DNA from: a virus
Length of the DNA stretch: 38,439 nt
Direction: 5' to 3' (one strand)
Virus record (IMG/VR): IMGVR_UViG_3300042520_002493
Coordinates: 1-38,439 of that record
A model generated the notes under the pieces. It was given only the letters and a program-made list of their open reading frames with translations. It made no database searches and had not been told where the DNA came from. Positions 16,050-24,853 of the stretch are shown here, one piece after another (positions within the stretch are counted from its first letter, which is position 1; each line of letters starts with the position of its first letter). A program made the translations under genes and the position numbers.

Positions 16050-19000
16050 TTAGGAACAAGAGTTAAATCCAGGAGAGAATGTTATCTTAACTACTCCTCC
16101 TGTTATATTGAGGGTTCCGGATCTCTTTGTGATGCCATTCGATATGTAGAGAGTATCTCCAATGTTAATGGTGCTGAGATCAAGTAATGCTTCTAATGTT
16201 CCTGATTCAATTGATGTTGCTGTATTAAATGATGTTGCTCCCAAGTTTAACTCAGCAGAATTTAAAATATCTGTTGAAACACAAACGTTTGTTCCTGCAT
16301 CTAAAGCGTAAGCATAATACGTTCCTGGAACGAGACCAGCTGAAGTAGATGTTGGAGTAGGAGTAGGAGTAAATGTTGGAGTAGGAGTAAGAGTTGGAGT
16401 AGAACCAAAGCACGATTGACAAATTCCAGTAAAGGTAATTCCAATCCCTTCTCCTTGTGTTTTAAATATAACGCCTTCTCTGACAGTTATTCCATCAGAA
16501 ATGTTTATATACGCTCCATCAGAATATGGAGAAAATTCATTTGACAACAAACTATACGAATCGCAAAGCGTGGAACCATCAACAAACACATAATCAGCAA
16601 AATATGCTCCATCAACACAAGAACTTGGATCAGCCACCAAGCTATATCTTAAAGGTAATATAGTTGGAGTCGGGGTCGGAGTGGAGGTCGGAGTGGAGGT
16701 CGGAGTGGAGGTCGGAGTAGGCGTTGGAGCATTCGCTACGTTAAAAGTCAATGGAAATGCATTTTTTCCAGCCGAGTTCGACACTTCACATATTACTTGT
16801 TTAGTTCCAGTAGAATTAAATGAACCAGAAAGTGTAAACGTATTGTCATTTGTAAACAACACTTTTATGGTTGATCCATCTGTATTGAATAGAATTACAT
16901 TTTGGATTTTTTCCGTTGAAGAGTACGAACGAGAGAATTGAATATCCACATATTCGTTATTAATAGTTTCAAAATTAACAACGTACGGAGGATTTATTAC
17001 TTCAAATGTTTTATATATCTTAACATCTGATGTGGTATAATACTGTCTGCGATCAATTAGTATATCAACTACAAATGGTGTATCATTTGTTTGAGTTCCA
17101 GGAATAGTTAACAAGAACTGATGTAAATTTTTATTGTACGTAAGTAAGCCAGTTTGCAATGTTTGTACGTTCAACCCACTCAAAGATTGATAAAGCATTT
17201 CAGCTTCTGCCTTATCCGTTGGATATTGCTTTATGAGAGTATTGGAAGCTAAATCTAGTTCATAAATCTCCGGAAAAATTTTATTAGAGGACAGTACGGT
17301 AAACGAGGAAACAATTTTATTGCTTTCAGGAAGATGCCATGTTTGGTTAACTTGAGTACGAACACTGGTTAAAGAACTAACTAAGTTTATAAATTTAATA
17401 TCATCTAGAGTGCTTTTAATTTGATTCGTATCAAAATCATAAATTACTTTTGCAAACACAACTGCTCCTGAAGTTTCCAGCATTAATGTATCAAAATAAC
17501 AATTTAAGTTTTTGACTCCATTTCCTGTTAACTCTGAGTAAACACTAAGAGATAAATCTTTTATTGGAGCAAATACGGAAGATAAAGAAACCTGACCAGG
17601 AGTTATTGTTTGATCTGGCTTTCTGACCCACAAATTTCCAGATGTGCTACTAAGAGTTTCTTTCAACAAACCGTAATTGTTTCCGTAAACATCGTGTGCC
17701 CACTGATCCATTACTTTTCCTCTATCTTTGCTAATTTGCAAGTCAGTCCATGCAGGAACACTGTGAACTCCTGTAAAGCTCGTAAAGTTGTCAGATCCCT
17801 CTGTCCATTCGGTTTTTGTTATTCCTCCCCAAGGACTCTTTTTGTCATCTGTTTTATTTAGACCGAGTTGTTTTTGTTTGTTGGTGGTTTGATAAGGCAC
17901 GAACGACTGAAGAGTTTGGGATAGCGTCTTTTTAATTGAACCGGCTAACTTGTTTGTGGTAGGAGGTTCTTTTATCCAACGATTGTCTTCACTCCATTTG
18001 TATAAGGTTGGCTGAAGCTCGGTAGTCAGCCCGTATCCTCCGACATGAACAGCTGTATCTTCTGTTATTGCTGTAAAGTTATTGTTACTCGAAAGAGTAG
18101 CAACATTGAAATTTTTATTAATATACTGAGACGCGCCCAAGCGTTCCGGCGTAAAATATCCTCCAACGTCTTTTATAGAATATAATTTAGATAATTCAGG
18201 AGCTGTAGCAATAGTAGGATTGAATCTATTTGACAATACACTCCAAGGAGACGATGCCTCTAATGCCACTATAGTTGTTGGGTCTGCTGGAGTAACTGGC
18301 TTTACGACAGACAATGCCCAATCAAACGTAGACATTGCATTGTAAAATACTTCAACTGGATAGCCGTTATCAAAATTTGTTAACGTAATATCAGTAGGGC
18401 GAGAAGTAGCATCTCCAGAAGGATTGCCTTCAGCTCCTATGTAATATAACGAAGATAACGCTCCATATGTTACAGAAGACGAGGTTAATTCACACCATTC
18501 CGTTAAGCCAATAAACTCTTTAAATGTAATTGGCTGAGACCAAGCAAACGAACTCCCAATTCTCTCATAGTAAACTACATTTCCGTAATTTAATTGTATG
18601 TTTGAAAGTTTTGGAGAAAAGTCTGGAATATATCCGTTAATAAATTCAGAACCGTACCCCCAAACAACTAAGTTTTTGAACTTTGTATTTTCTTCTTTGG
18701 TTAAATATAGTTCAGCCCAGTATGGTCTTCCTCCATTTGAAGTTCCATCATATGTACTTGCGTCATAGTTCCAGCCAGTTAATTGCTGCTCTATTAAAAA
18801 CCCGCTAGTAGGAGTTTTAACTTCAATTGGAACGAGTTCGATTCTATACGTTGGAATTGCGTATATAGGAGGAATGACGGAGCTATTAAAATATACGTTT
18901 TGTGTCAGTTGCTCTCCTCCAGCTGTAGTTATAGCAAACGTTGTATTTACTTCAGCAGAAACTTCCACGGTGTATGTTCCTGTAATTGTTGGAGTAAACG

Positions 19001-21656
19001 TTGCTGCTACATCGTTGTAAACATAAAACGGAGAGCTTCCTGGAATACTCGTGTTAGTAAATTTCCACCAATATACTTGAGCAATGTCAGAAAAACTAAT
19101 GTAACGTCCAGCACTCAGAATAGGCAATTGAGTAGTAGAAGAAGGGTCGCTAGTGACTTGAGAAATAAACGGGAATGTCAGCGTCGTGGAAGGCAACAAC
19201 GTGCTATTAACAGTTACTTGATCATAAGACGCCCACAAGCTGCTTAGTCTTTTGGTTTCGTTTTCTACTTGAGTAGCAGATAAAAAATAACTAGCAACAG
19301 AATCTGCTCTGTTCCATTTAATAAAGTCTCCTGCTTGAAATATAGTGTTTGCTGTTTTTTCAGCAGAGATCCAATCTGAATCTTCAGTCTTTCTAGCTTG
19401 AATCCATTTTGTTTGATTTGTGGTGGAGTGTTTAAAATTAACAGAGTATGGAGGATAAATAGTTTCGTCTCGCGATTGAGTGCGATTAAAAATATAAGCT
19501 TTTCCTGTTTCAAGTGAAAATGGTTTTGACCAATGAGCTCCACAAACCCATTTACCGTTACCCCACCCTTGTGCAGAATTTGTCTTAAACCAAACAAATT
19601 CTGTAGAGTCCACAGGAAGTTTGTTATTACTATCTGACCACGAACCTAAATCAAAAGGAGCGGGGTCGAGAGTAGGAAGCTTAATAATATAATCAGCTCT
19701 TGAGTTATACTCTGTAAACGTCTCTCCTGGATGACCGTAAGGAGAATAGTAGACTTGTTTGCACGAACACTTTGTTGGATTAGTTTCTTCTAAATTCTGA
19801 GCAAACTGACAATCTTCGGAATGTGTCACAAAACCAAAAACGCTACTCAAAGGAGTGTTATTTGCTCCAGTCCACACGAACTTAGTTGGAATATTTGGAG
19901 CAAATAATGCAGAAAACCCTTGTTGGGAAATCCAATTAATATCTTCTGTAGTAATTGTTTGACCAGATAACCAGCAACACTCAATAGCATCTTCTATTGA
20001 ATCATTGTGTCTTGCTAGTTTGTATATTTTTTCTGAGCCATTGATGCTTGTTCCAGCAGTAGCAAACGGAACAGATAGATTGTGAATGGATATCGGTTCG
20101 CAAACTTTTTTAAAATCAAAATTTAAAAATTGACCAGATAGTTCTGTATCCTGTGAAGTATACTCATAAGGCCACACTAATACTTTGCCGTCAAATGATT
20201 CAGGTACAACCGGAATTGATGTTTTATCAAACTTGTAGAGCCAAGTTCCTATTTCCTCTCCACCTGGCATATCAAATGGAGCAACAGGACGTTGTTCGGA
20301 CACGTATAGTTTATCAGAAAAATTTGGATTTTTTGTACTCGTCGCTCCTTGAAATACAAGAGAGGTATTGTTTATCAACACAGAATCCACTGTATCGTCT
20401 GGCAAAATTTGATTCCAGTAGGATTCGTAAGTGGCCTTTTTATTTTCTTCAGACAAGAAATCATATTCGTATGTTGCTGAAAGACTACTGCCAGTCCAAG
20501 CCACATCCTCTCCTGATAAACCATAACCTGGGTAAGGAAAAATAAATGTAGTTTTCTTGTTAGCCTTTAAGTAGGCTTCCATTTCTGTTTTTGTTTCGTT
20601 AAACTCTCTATATTTTAACCAAGCTCCTTTAGTTGTATCTCCCTTTCTTACGAAAATGGTATCCGCTGCGCTTATCGTGGTAGAAGCAGTGCCCAAGCTT
20701 GGAACGACTGAACTTAAAGGAACGGGATCCAACACATAATCTAACTTAATTGTGCTGTCAGCCATTCCAGTTGGATAAAAGAATCTATTGTTTCCTGATA
20801 ATAAAGGAATAAACAGCTCTAACACAGAAGTGCTCGCTGAATTAAACGTAGTTGAAAGTTTGTTTTCGTTTATGAACTTTTGTATAAAACTTTTGTATAA
20901 ATCAGCATCGGATGTTTCGAATATATTTCCTGTAAGACTTGATACAAAAGCATCTACGTCTTCAAATGAAGGAACGGCCAAAGCATTAAACGCCCAACTA
21001 TCTGAAGACAAAGCAAGCCCTTTTGATAAAAATAACTCTCTCGTAGGTTCATATAATAGGTCAACGTAACTGGATAAAGGAACAGAAGAAGATTTATCAA
21101 AATATGATGAATCATCATACAATTCTTCTAATTCAACATTTAGTGTTTGAGTGAGAGTTTCAGGACCCACCAGATTGTTTCTTACTTCAGGAGGAAGTTC
21201 TTCATTTAATGTAGAAAACACTTCATAAAGTCTATGTTGAATTTCTGTTTCAAGTCCTCTCTTTGACCCTACTATATTATATTTTATTTTTGCGCTTTTT
21301 AATCTTTTACGTAATTTTAAATAATACAGCGCTATTTGTTTAAGTTTTTTTGCAAAAAAAGGTATGCTTAATAGCAAATCATTATCGTCTTGCAAATTTG
21401 CTTTGCTGTACCAGTTCTGAAGTTCTTCGTCTGTAAAAAAAGTCTGTAACTGGCTAAGCATGTACAAATACTTCTGACGAATCAAAAATTTTTTAGAGAT
21501 TGGTTTATATTGGTGTTTTACGAACCAGTCAGCAACATAGCGACTATAAGAGCCAGAACTTTCATAACCAGCGTTTCTGTCTTTCCACTCCAAATAAGAA
21601 TAAGGAGAATCTATGTCTTTCTCATAGTTGAGTTGTTGAGTTGTTGAAGAATCCAC
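16050..21656 (-). CDS. Giant putative baseplate or fibre protein with Pro/Thr linkers and duplicated C-terminal domain (1868 aa)
   Basis: Last gene of the minus-strand baseplate run. The start is a GTG at 21656, forced because an in-frame TAA lies four codons upstream. Residues 1-230 are helical (FFAKKLKQIALYYLKLRKRL), probably the virion-anchoring part. A long beta-rich middle follows, with Cys clusters (EDCQFAQ, TKCSCKQ) and Ig/PKD-like units (TPTITGTYTVEVSAEV near residue 895; GTKQVICEVSNSAGK near 1620). Residues about 1640-1665 and 1750-1772 are Pro/Thr linkers. They separate two related C-terminal domains (ISDGITVREGVIF and ISNGITKRSGTLN), an internal duplication. Size, context and modular tips suggest a baseplate-attached fibre or surface-binding protein. 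No enzymatic motif is seen. Confidence 0.75.
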   Translation of the reverse strand: MDSSTTQQLNYEKDIDSPYSYLEWKDRNAGYESSGSYSRYVADWFVKHQYKPISKKFLIRQKYLYMLSQLQTFFTDEELQNWYSKANLQDDNDLLLSIPFFAKKLKQIALYYLKLRKRLKSAKIKYNIVGSKRGLETEIQHRLYEVFSTLNEELPPEVRNNLVGPETLTQTLNVELEELYDDSSYFDKSSSVPLSSYVDLLYEPTRELFLSKGLALSSDSWAFNALAVPSFEDVDAFVSSLTGNIFETSDADLYKSFIQKFINENKLSTTFNSASTSVLELFIPLLSGNNRFFYPTGMADSTIKLDYVLDPVPLSSVVPSLGTASTTISAADTIFVRKGDTTKGAWLKYREFNETKTEMEAYLKANKKTTFIFPYPGYGLSGEDVAWTGSSLSATYEYDFLSEENKKATYESYWNQILPDDTVDSVLINNTSLVFQGATSTKNPNFSDKLYVSEQRPVAPFDMPGGEEIGTWLYKFDKTSIPVVPESFDGKVLVWPYEYTSQDTELSGQFLNFDFKKVCEPISIHNLSVPFATAGTSINGSEKIYKLARHNDSIEDAIECCWLSGQTITTEDINWISQQGFSALFAPNIPTKFVWTGANNTPLSSVFGFVTHSEDCQFAQNLEETNPTKCSCKQVYYSPYGHPGETFTEYNSRADYIIKLPTLDPAPFDLGSWSDSNNKLPVDSTEFVWFKTNSAQGWGNGKWVCGAHWSKPFSLETGKAYIFNRTQSRDETIYPPYSVNFKHSTTNQTKWIQARKTEDSDWISAEKTANTIFQAGDFIKWNRADSVASYFLSATQVENETKRLSSLWASYDQVTVNSTLLPSTTLTFPFISQVTSDPSSTTQLPILSAGRYISFSDIAQVYWWKFTNTSIPGSSPFYVYNDVAATFTPTITGTYTVEVSAEVNTTFAITTAGGEQLTQNVYFNSSVIPPIYAIPTYRIELVPIEVKTPTSGFLIEQQLTGWNYDASTYDGTSNGGRPYWAELYLTKEENTKFKNLVVWGYGSEFINGYIPDFSPKLSNIQLNYGNVVYYERIGSSFAWSQPITFKEFIGLTEWCELTSSSVTYGALSSLYYIGAEGNPSGDATSRPTDITLTNFDNGYPVEVFYNAMSTFDWALSVVKPVTPADPTTIVALEASSPWSVLSNRFNPTIATAPELSKLYSIKDVGGYFTPERLGASQYINKNFNVATLSSNNNFTAITEDTAVHVGGYGLTTELQPTLYKWSEDNRWIKEPPTTNKLAGSIKKTLSQTLQSFVPYQTTNKQKQLGLNKTDDKKSPWGGITKTEWTEGSDNFTSFTGVHSVPAWTDLQISKDRGKVMDQWAHDVYGNNYGLLKETLSSTSGNLWVRKPDQTITPGQVSLSSVFAPIKDLSLSVYSELTGNGVKNLNCYFDTLMLETSGAVVFAKVIYDFDTNQIKSTLDDIKFINLVSSLTSVRTQVNQTWHLPESNKIVSSFTVLSSNKIFPEIYELDLASNTLIKQYPTDKAEAEMLYQSLSGLNVQTLQTGLLTYNKNLHQFLLTIPGTQTNDTPFVVDILIDRRQYYTTSDVKIYKTFEVINPPYVVNFETINNEYVDIQFSRSYSSTEKIQNVILFNTDGSTIKVLFTNDNTFTLSGSFNSTGTKQVICEVSNSAGKNAFPLTFNVANAPTPTPTSTPTSTPTSTPTPTPTILPLRYSLVADPSSCVDGAYFADYVFVDGSTLCDSYSLLSNEFSPYSDGAYINISDGITVREGVIFKTQGEGIGITFTGICQSCFGSTPTLTPTPTFTPTPTPTSTSAGLVPGTYYAYALDAGTNVCVSTDILNSAELNLGATSFNTATSIESGTLEALLDLSTINIGDTLYISNGITKRSGTLNITGGVVKITFSPGFNSCS
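16674..16721. repeat. 12-bp tandem repeat coding Thr/Pro/Ser linker
   Basis: Four consecutive copies of GGTCGGAGTGGA, the last imperfect (ends TAGG). In the minus-strand gene they encode a repeating S-T-P-T unit. The near-identity of copies at DNA level, against the variable codons of the other linkers, suggests recent expansion or homogenisation by slippage or recombination. Confidence 0.9.
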
Positions 21657-21665
21657 GATTATATA

Positions 21666-21672
21666 TATTTAT
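21666..21672 (-). promoter_or_regulatory. Late promoter-like motif overlapping a stop codon
   Basis: AATAAATA on the minus strand contains the TAA stop of the upstream 1060-residue gene and lies 9 nt before the GTG start at 21656. It could provide extra transcription of the giant gene from within the operon. Confidence 0.45.
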
Positions 21673-24600
21673 TTGCTGAACAGTCGTTTGGTAAGCAAAT
21701 TATTGAAATATAATTCTACTGTTTGATCCTCTCCGTACCATATTTCATCAGACGAAAGACTGCGGGGAATTGTAGTATAAGTTGAGTTCCAATCTACAAC
21801 GTTTGAAGTATAACCAAGTAATTTTGGTTGAAATTCAAAGAAATAATAATTTTCATGCAAAGGTTCTCTTAGACCATCAACATCAAGTGCAGAAAGTGGA
21901 TACACTAAATTTTGAGCTGACGTTCTTGTTGTAAATATTAATTGATAATTGCTGTAACGTCTATCTTTAGCATATATGTATTGTCCAGCAGATATACTAT
22001 CAGTAAAGTTAATTAAAGGCCCTATAGTATTTTCAAAGTCAGGATCGAGCTTTTCAGTTCCCATTAATTGCTTTCGAGGAACTGAAAACAAGCTCAAATA
22101 ATAGTTAACTTCTCCAGGAAACTCCACTCCATACCGTTTTGTAGGAACCCCCACCTCGTCTGCTAAAGAATGGAGTTGAGGAATTTCAGCTGTATCCACA
22201 TCGGAGTGATTAGTTACAAAGTTTGCAATTCGTTCGTAACTGGTTCTGCCCAAATCTTGCTTTGTTACGTCTCCACTTCCAACAACGGCTGGTAAAAATT
22301 TATCAAAAAATTCTCTATTTTGATTTAAGATTTCAGGCAAAGCTAATGACTTCATGTAAGCTCCACAATTAAAATCGTCATTAACTTTTGCTACTGTGAA
22401 TACTGTATCCAAATTGTTTATTAAAAAAGGAGTTGAGGACCCTGATATATTTGTAGTAAGATACTCTGTAGCATATTTCTGATACCACCTGTTTCCTGTC
22501 CAATCTCCATTTGCTTGGGCTGATCGAGCGACCGTTGCAGGAATCTCAGAAGTAAAATCGTCATTACCTTTAATAATAAAGTTTTTTGAAACCTTCGGAG
22601 CAACTCCAAATACATTAAATTCATTTACTGTGCTGGTAGAAAACACTCCTATGTTATTATTTTCTGAATCTACCAACCACACTCTATCAAACACGTCAAT
22701 AGCAATACCGCCCCAAATTTCATTTAAAGCAATTGTTTGCTGTACAAAAGAAGAAGGATATCCGCTAAGAGGGGTATATTGATCAAATAGAATCTTTTTA
22801 GTTTTAGTAGTAGTGTCTACTTGCCACGAACTGACTGCTGATGTTTTAGTGTTTAGCACACTGCATAAGTTATAACCGTGAGCAACCCATACATTATTTT
22901 GTCTATCAATTGCAATGTAACTAGGCTTTAAAAAATCATAGGAACTTAACAGTTTGCCTTGAGTGTTAAAACATTCTAGTTTACTGCCGTTATAAGAAGC
23001 CACCCAAACGTTATTTGAAATATCAATAGCCAAGCTAGTTGGAACTTTGTTATATCCAAGATTATATCCAGTAAGCTGTACTCCAGAAGAGCTGTATTTA
23101 ACAAGCAAACTACTCAATGGATGAGAGTAACAAACCCACACGTCATTATTTCTGTCAGTCTCTACTACAGACGGTTCAATCATTGGATTGCCCTCTTCAT
23201 CCAATATATCATAGGCACTTAAAACAGGAGTAGCTGAAGCTAAAACAGTTTGTAGATCCGGACTATATTTAATAACCGTCGCACTATCATACAAAGATAC
23301 CCAAACGTTAAAATTTCTGTCTATAGAAATATAAGACGGAGTATCGTATATTCTTTGAGTAACAGCAGATATCTCAGTAATGTTTGTAATTTGTTCATTT
23401 GCATTTATAGAACATATTGTGTTTCTATCTGCATCCGCTCCATACAACGTTCTTGTTATAGGATTATAAGTTAAACCATAAATGTTGGAAGCTCCTGAGA
23501 TTTCTAAATTAGATGTATCGGTCACATATAATGCAGGAACGTTGATGCAATTAATAAACCCATCAGCTAAGAATCCCTTGTCTTTATATGATTTAGCTAT
23601 ACCACAAGAAGAATCGTAATAAGCTAATTGTATCTTATTAATGTTGTTTTGATAAGGGTGAGCCACATATGCAATCGGATCTATTGGATATGCATACGGA
23701 AACATAAAGTTATCAGTGCTTTGCAAGTTGTGAGTTGCTACTGTGCTTGCCGTAATAAACGTTGTAGTTCCTTTACTTGATACTAAAGGAGTAATTGTTG
23801 TAAAGATATATCCTCCGATTGGAAGGCCGTTTTCGTCTAATCTTTGAAAGTATAAAGGAGCATCATCTACTTTGTATTCGGATGGAGCATAACCTTCCAA
23901 CTTCAAATCAACAGCGTTTCTTAATCCATAAGCATTTATTTTTGGATAGCTAAAAAGGTCCGTTTGAGAAACATTATTAACAAACCCGTATGTGTCTAAT
24001 TTAGCTGGATCGAAACTACAAGTAAGCATAACAGGAATTGGTACTCCAGTCCACTTGTAATAATAAATGTCGTTATAGTAATTTTCTGTAACCTTAAGAT
24101 GGGTTGGAATTGGATTTTTAGTTTGCCAAATCGTAGCAGCTTGAACAGTCTCATTATTGCTGTAGCTATAATAGGGATAAACTAAAGATTCTGGAGGATA
24201 AGAAAAGTTTTCTGTGCTTAAAGTAGCAATGACAATAACCGGACACGAAGCCTCCTCCACAAGAGTTGGACTGTCATCAACATAAAAGAAAGCTGCTAAT
24301 GAACTTACAGCTACAACTATTCCGTCTTTATAAATTGGAGCAGAACTTAGCTGAATTGGTCCTTTTACCACTTGATTGGTTTGAGCGTCAATAAATCGCC
24401 ATCTCGGATTTAAAAAATTCCATTTGCTAGTTGATACGTCATATGGCAAGGATTTAGAATTTAAAGAATGCAATACAATCGATAACGGTTCGTTTATTTT
24501 TGCAGAAGTAAGAGACACAAAAAAAGGCTCTTCTGATACGACTCCAGGAACGTCCCATGTTTTAGGTAAGTTTGTGATAGTTATTGCATCTCTATAGATG

Positions 24601-24851
24601 TAATCAACGTCAATAAAATCATAAGCTACTACAAGTTCTCCTACTGGAGACCAAGCAGAAAGTGCTACAGTGTATATTCCAGGATAGTTGTACACGTGAC
24701 TAACCTTATTACTATTGTAAGCAAAGTTTCCGTCTCCAAAGTCCCAAGTTGTATTGAGATAAGAAGGAAGAGTAGTTTTAGTAAACGTAAATGTTGTAGC
24801 ATAAACGTCACCTTTTTTATTTGGAGATACAGAAAACTCTAAAGAGGCCAT
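21669..24851 (-). CDS. PKD plus beta-propeller virion protein in the gp7 position (1060 aa)
   Basis: Residues 5-80 are a clear PKD domain (TTWDFGDGNF, then HVYNYPGIYTVALSAWS). Residues about 454-747 form a Vgb/NHL-like beta-propeller with regular blades: SYISIDRNFNVWVSLYDSA, SLAIDISNNVWVASYNGS, YIAIDRQNNVWVAHGYN and IAIDVFDRVWLVDSENN. The C-terminal 240 residues are mixed helical (REFFDKFLPAVVGSG, TSYERIANFVTNHSDVDTAEI) and probably contact the baseplate. It starts 2 nt after the gp6 stop. In T4 the gene after gp6 is gp7, a wedge protein of about 1030 residues, so size and place fit a gp7 equivalent, but the PKD and propeller do not resemble T4 gp7. The wedge role is an inference. Confidence 0.75.
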   Translation of the reverse strand: MASLEFSVSPNKKGDVYATTFTFTKTTLPSYLNTTWDFGDGNFAYNSNKVSHVYNYPGIYTVALSAWSPVGELVVAYDFIDVDYIYRDAITITNLPKTWDVPGVVSEEPFFVSLTSAKINEPLSIVLHSLNSKSLPYDVSTSKWNFLNPRWRFIDAQTNQVVKGPIQLSSAPIYKDGIVVAVSSLAAFFYVDDSPTLVEEASCPVIVIATLSTENFSYPPESLVYPYYSYSNNETVQAATIWQTKNPIPTHLKVTENYYNDIYYYKWTGVPIPVMLTCSFDPAKLDTYGFVNNVSQTDLFSYPKINAYGLRNAVDLKLEGYAPSEYKVDDAPLYFQRLDENGLPIGGYIFTTITPLVSSKGTTTFITASTVATHNLQSTDNFMFPYAYPIDPIAYVAHPYQNNINKIQLAYYDSSCGIAKSYKDKGFLADGFINCINVPALYVTDTSNLEISGASNIYGLTYNPITRTLYGADADRNTICSINANEQITNITEISAVTQRIYDTPSYISIDRNFNVWVSLYDSATVIKYSPDLQTVLASATPVLSAYDILDEEGNPMIEPSVVETDRNNDVWVCYSHPLSSLLVKYSSSGVQLTGYNLGYNKVPTSLAIDISNNVWVASYNGSKLECFNTQGKLLSSYDFLKPSYIAIDRQNNVWVAHGYNLCSVLNTKTSAVSSWQVDTTTKTKKILFDQYTPLSGYPSSFVQQTIALNEIWGGIAIDVFDRVWLVDSENNNIGVFSTSTVNEFNVFGVAPKVSKNFIIKGNDDFTSEIPATVARSAQANGDWTGNRWYQKYATEYLTTNISGSSTPFLINNLDTVFTVAKVNDDFNCGAYMKSLALPEILNQNREFFDKFLPAVVGSGDVTKQDLGRTSYERIANFVTNHSDVDTAEIPQLHSLADEVGVPTKRYGVEFPGEVNYYLSLFSVPRKQLMGTEKLDPDFENTIGPLINFTDSISAGQYIYAKDRRYSNYQLIFTTRTSAQNLVYPLSALDVDGLREPLHENYYFFEFQPKLLGYTSNVVDWNSTYTTIPRSLSSDEIWYGEDQTVELYFNNLLTKRLFSK

Positions 24852-24853
24852 TG

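Noticed and set aside
20153-20545. 130-residue open frame on the + strand inside the giant gene
   Set aside because: Composition is atypical, there is no promoter or ribosome-binding site, and the minus-strand frame is continuous and convincing.
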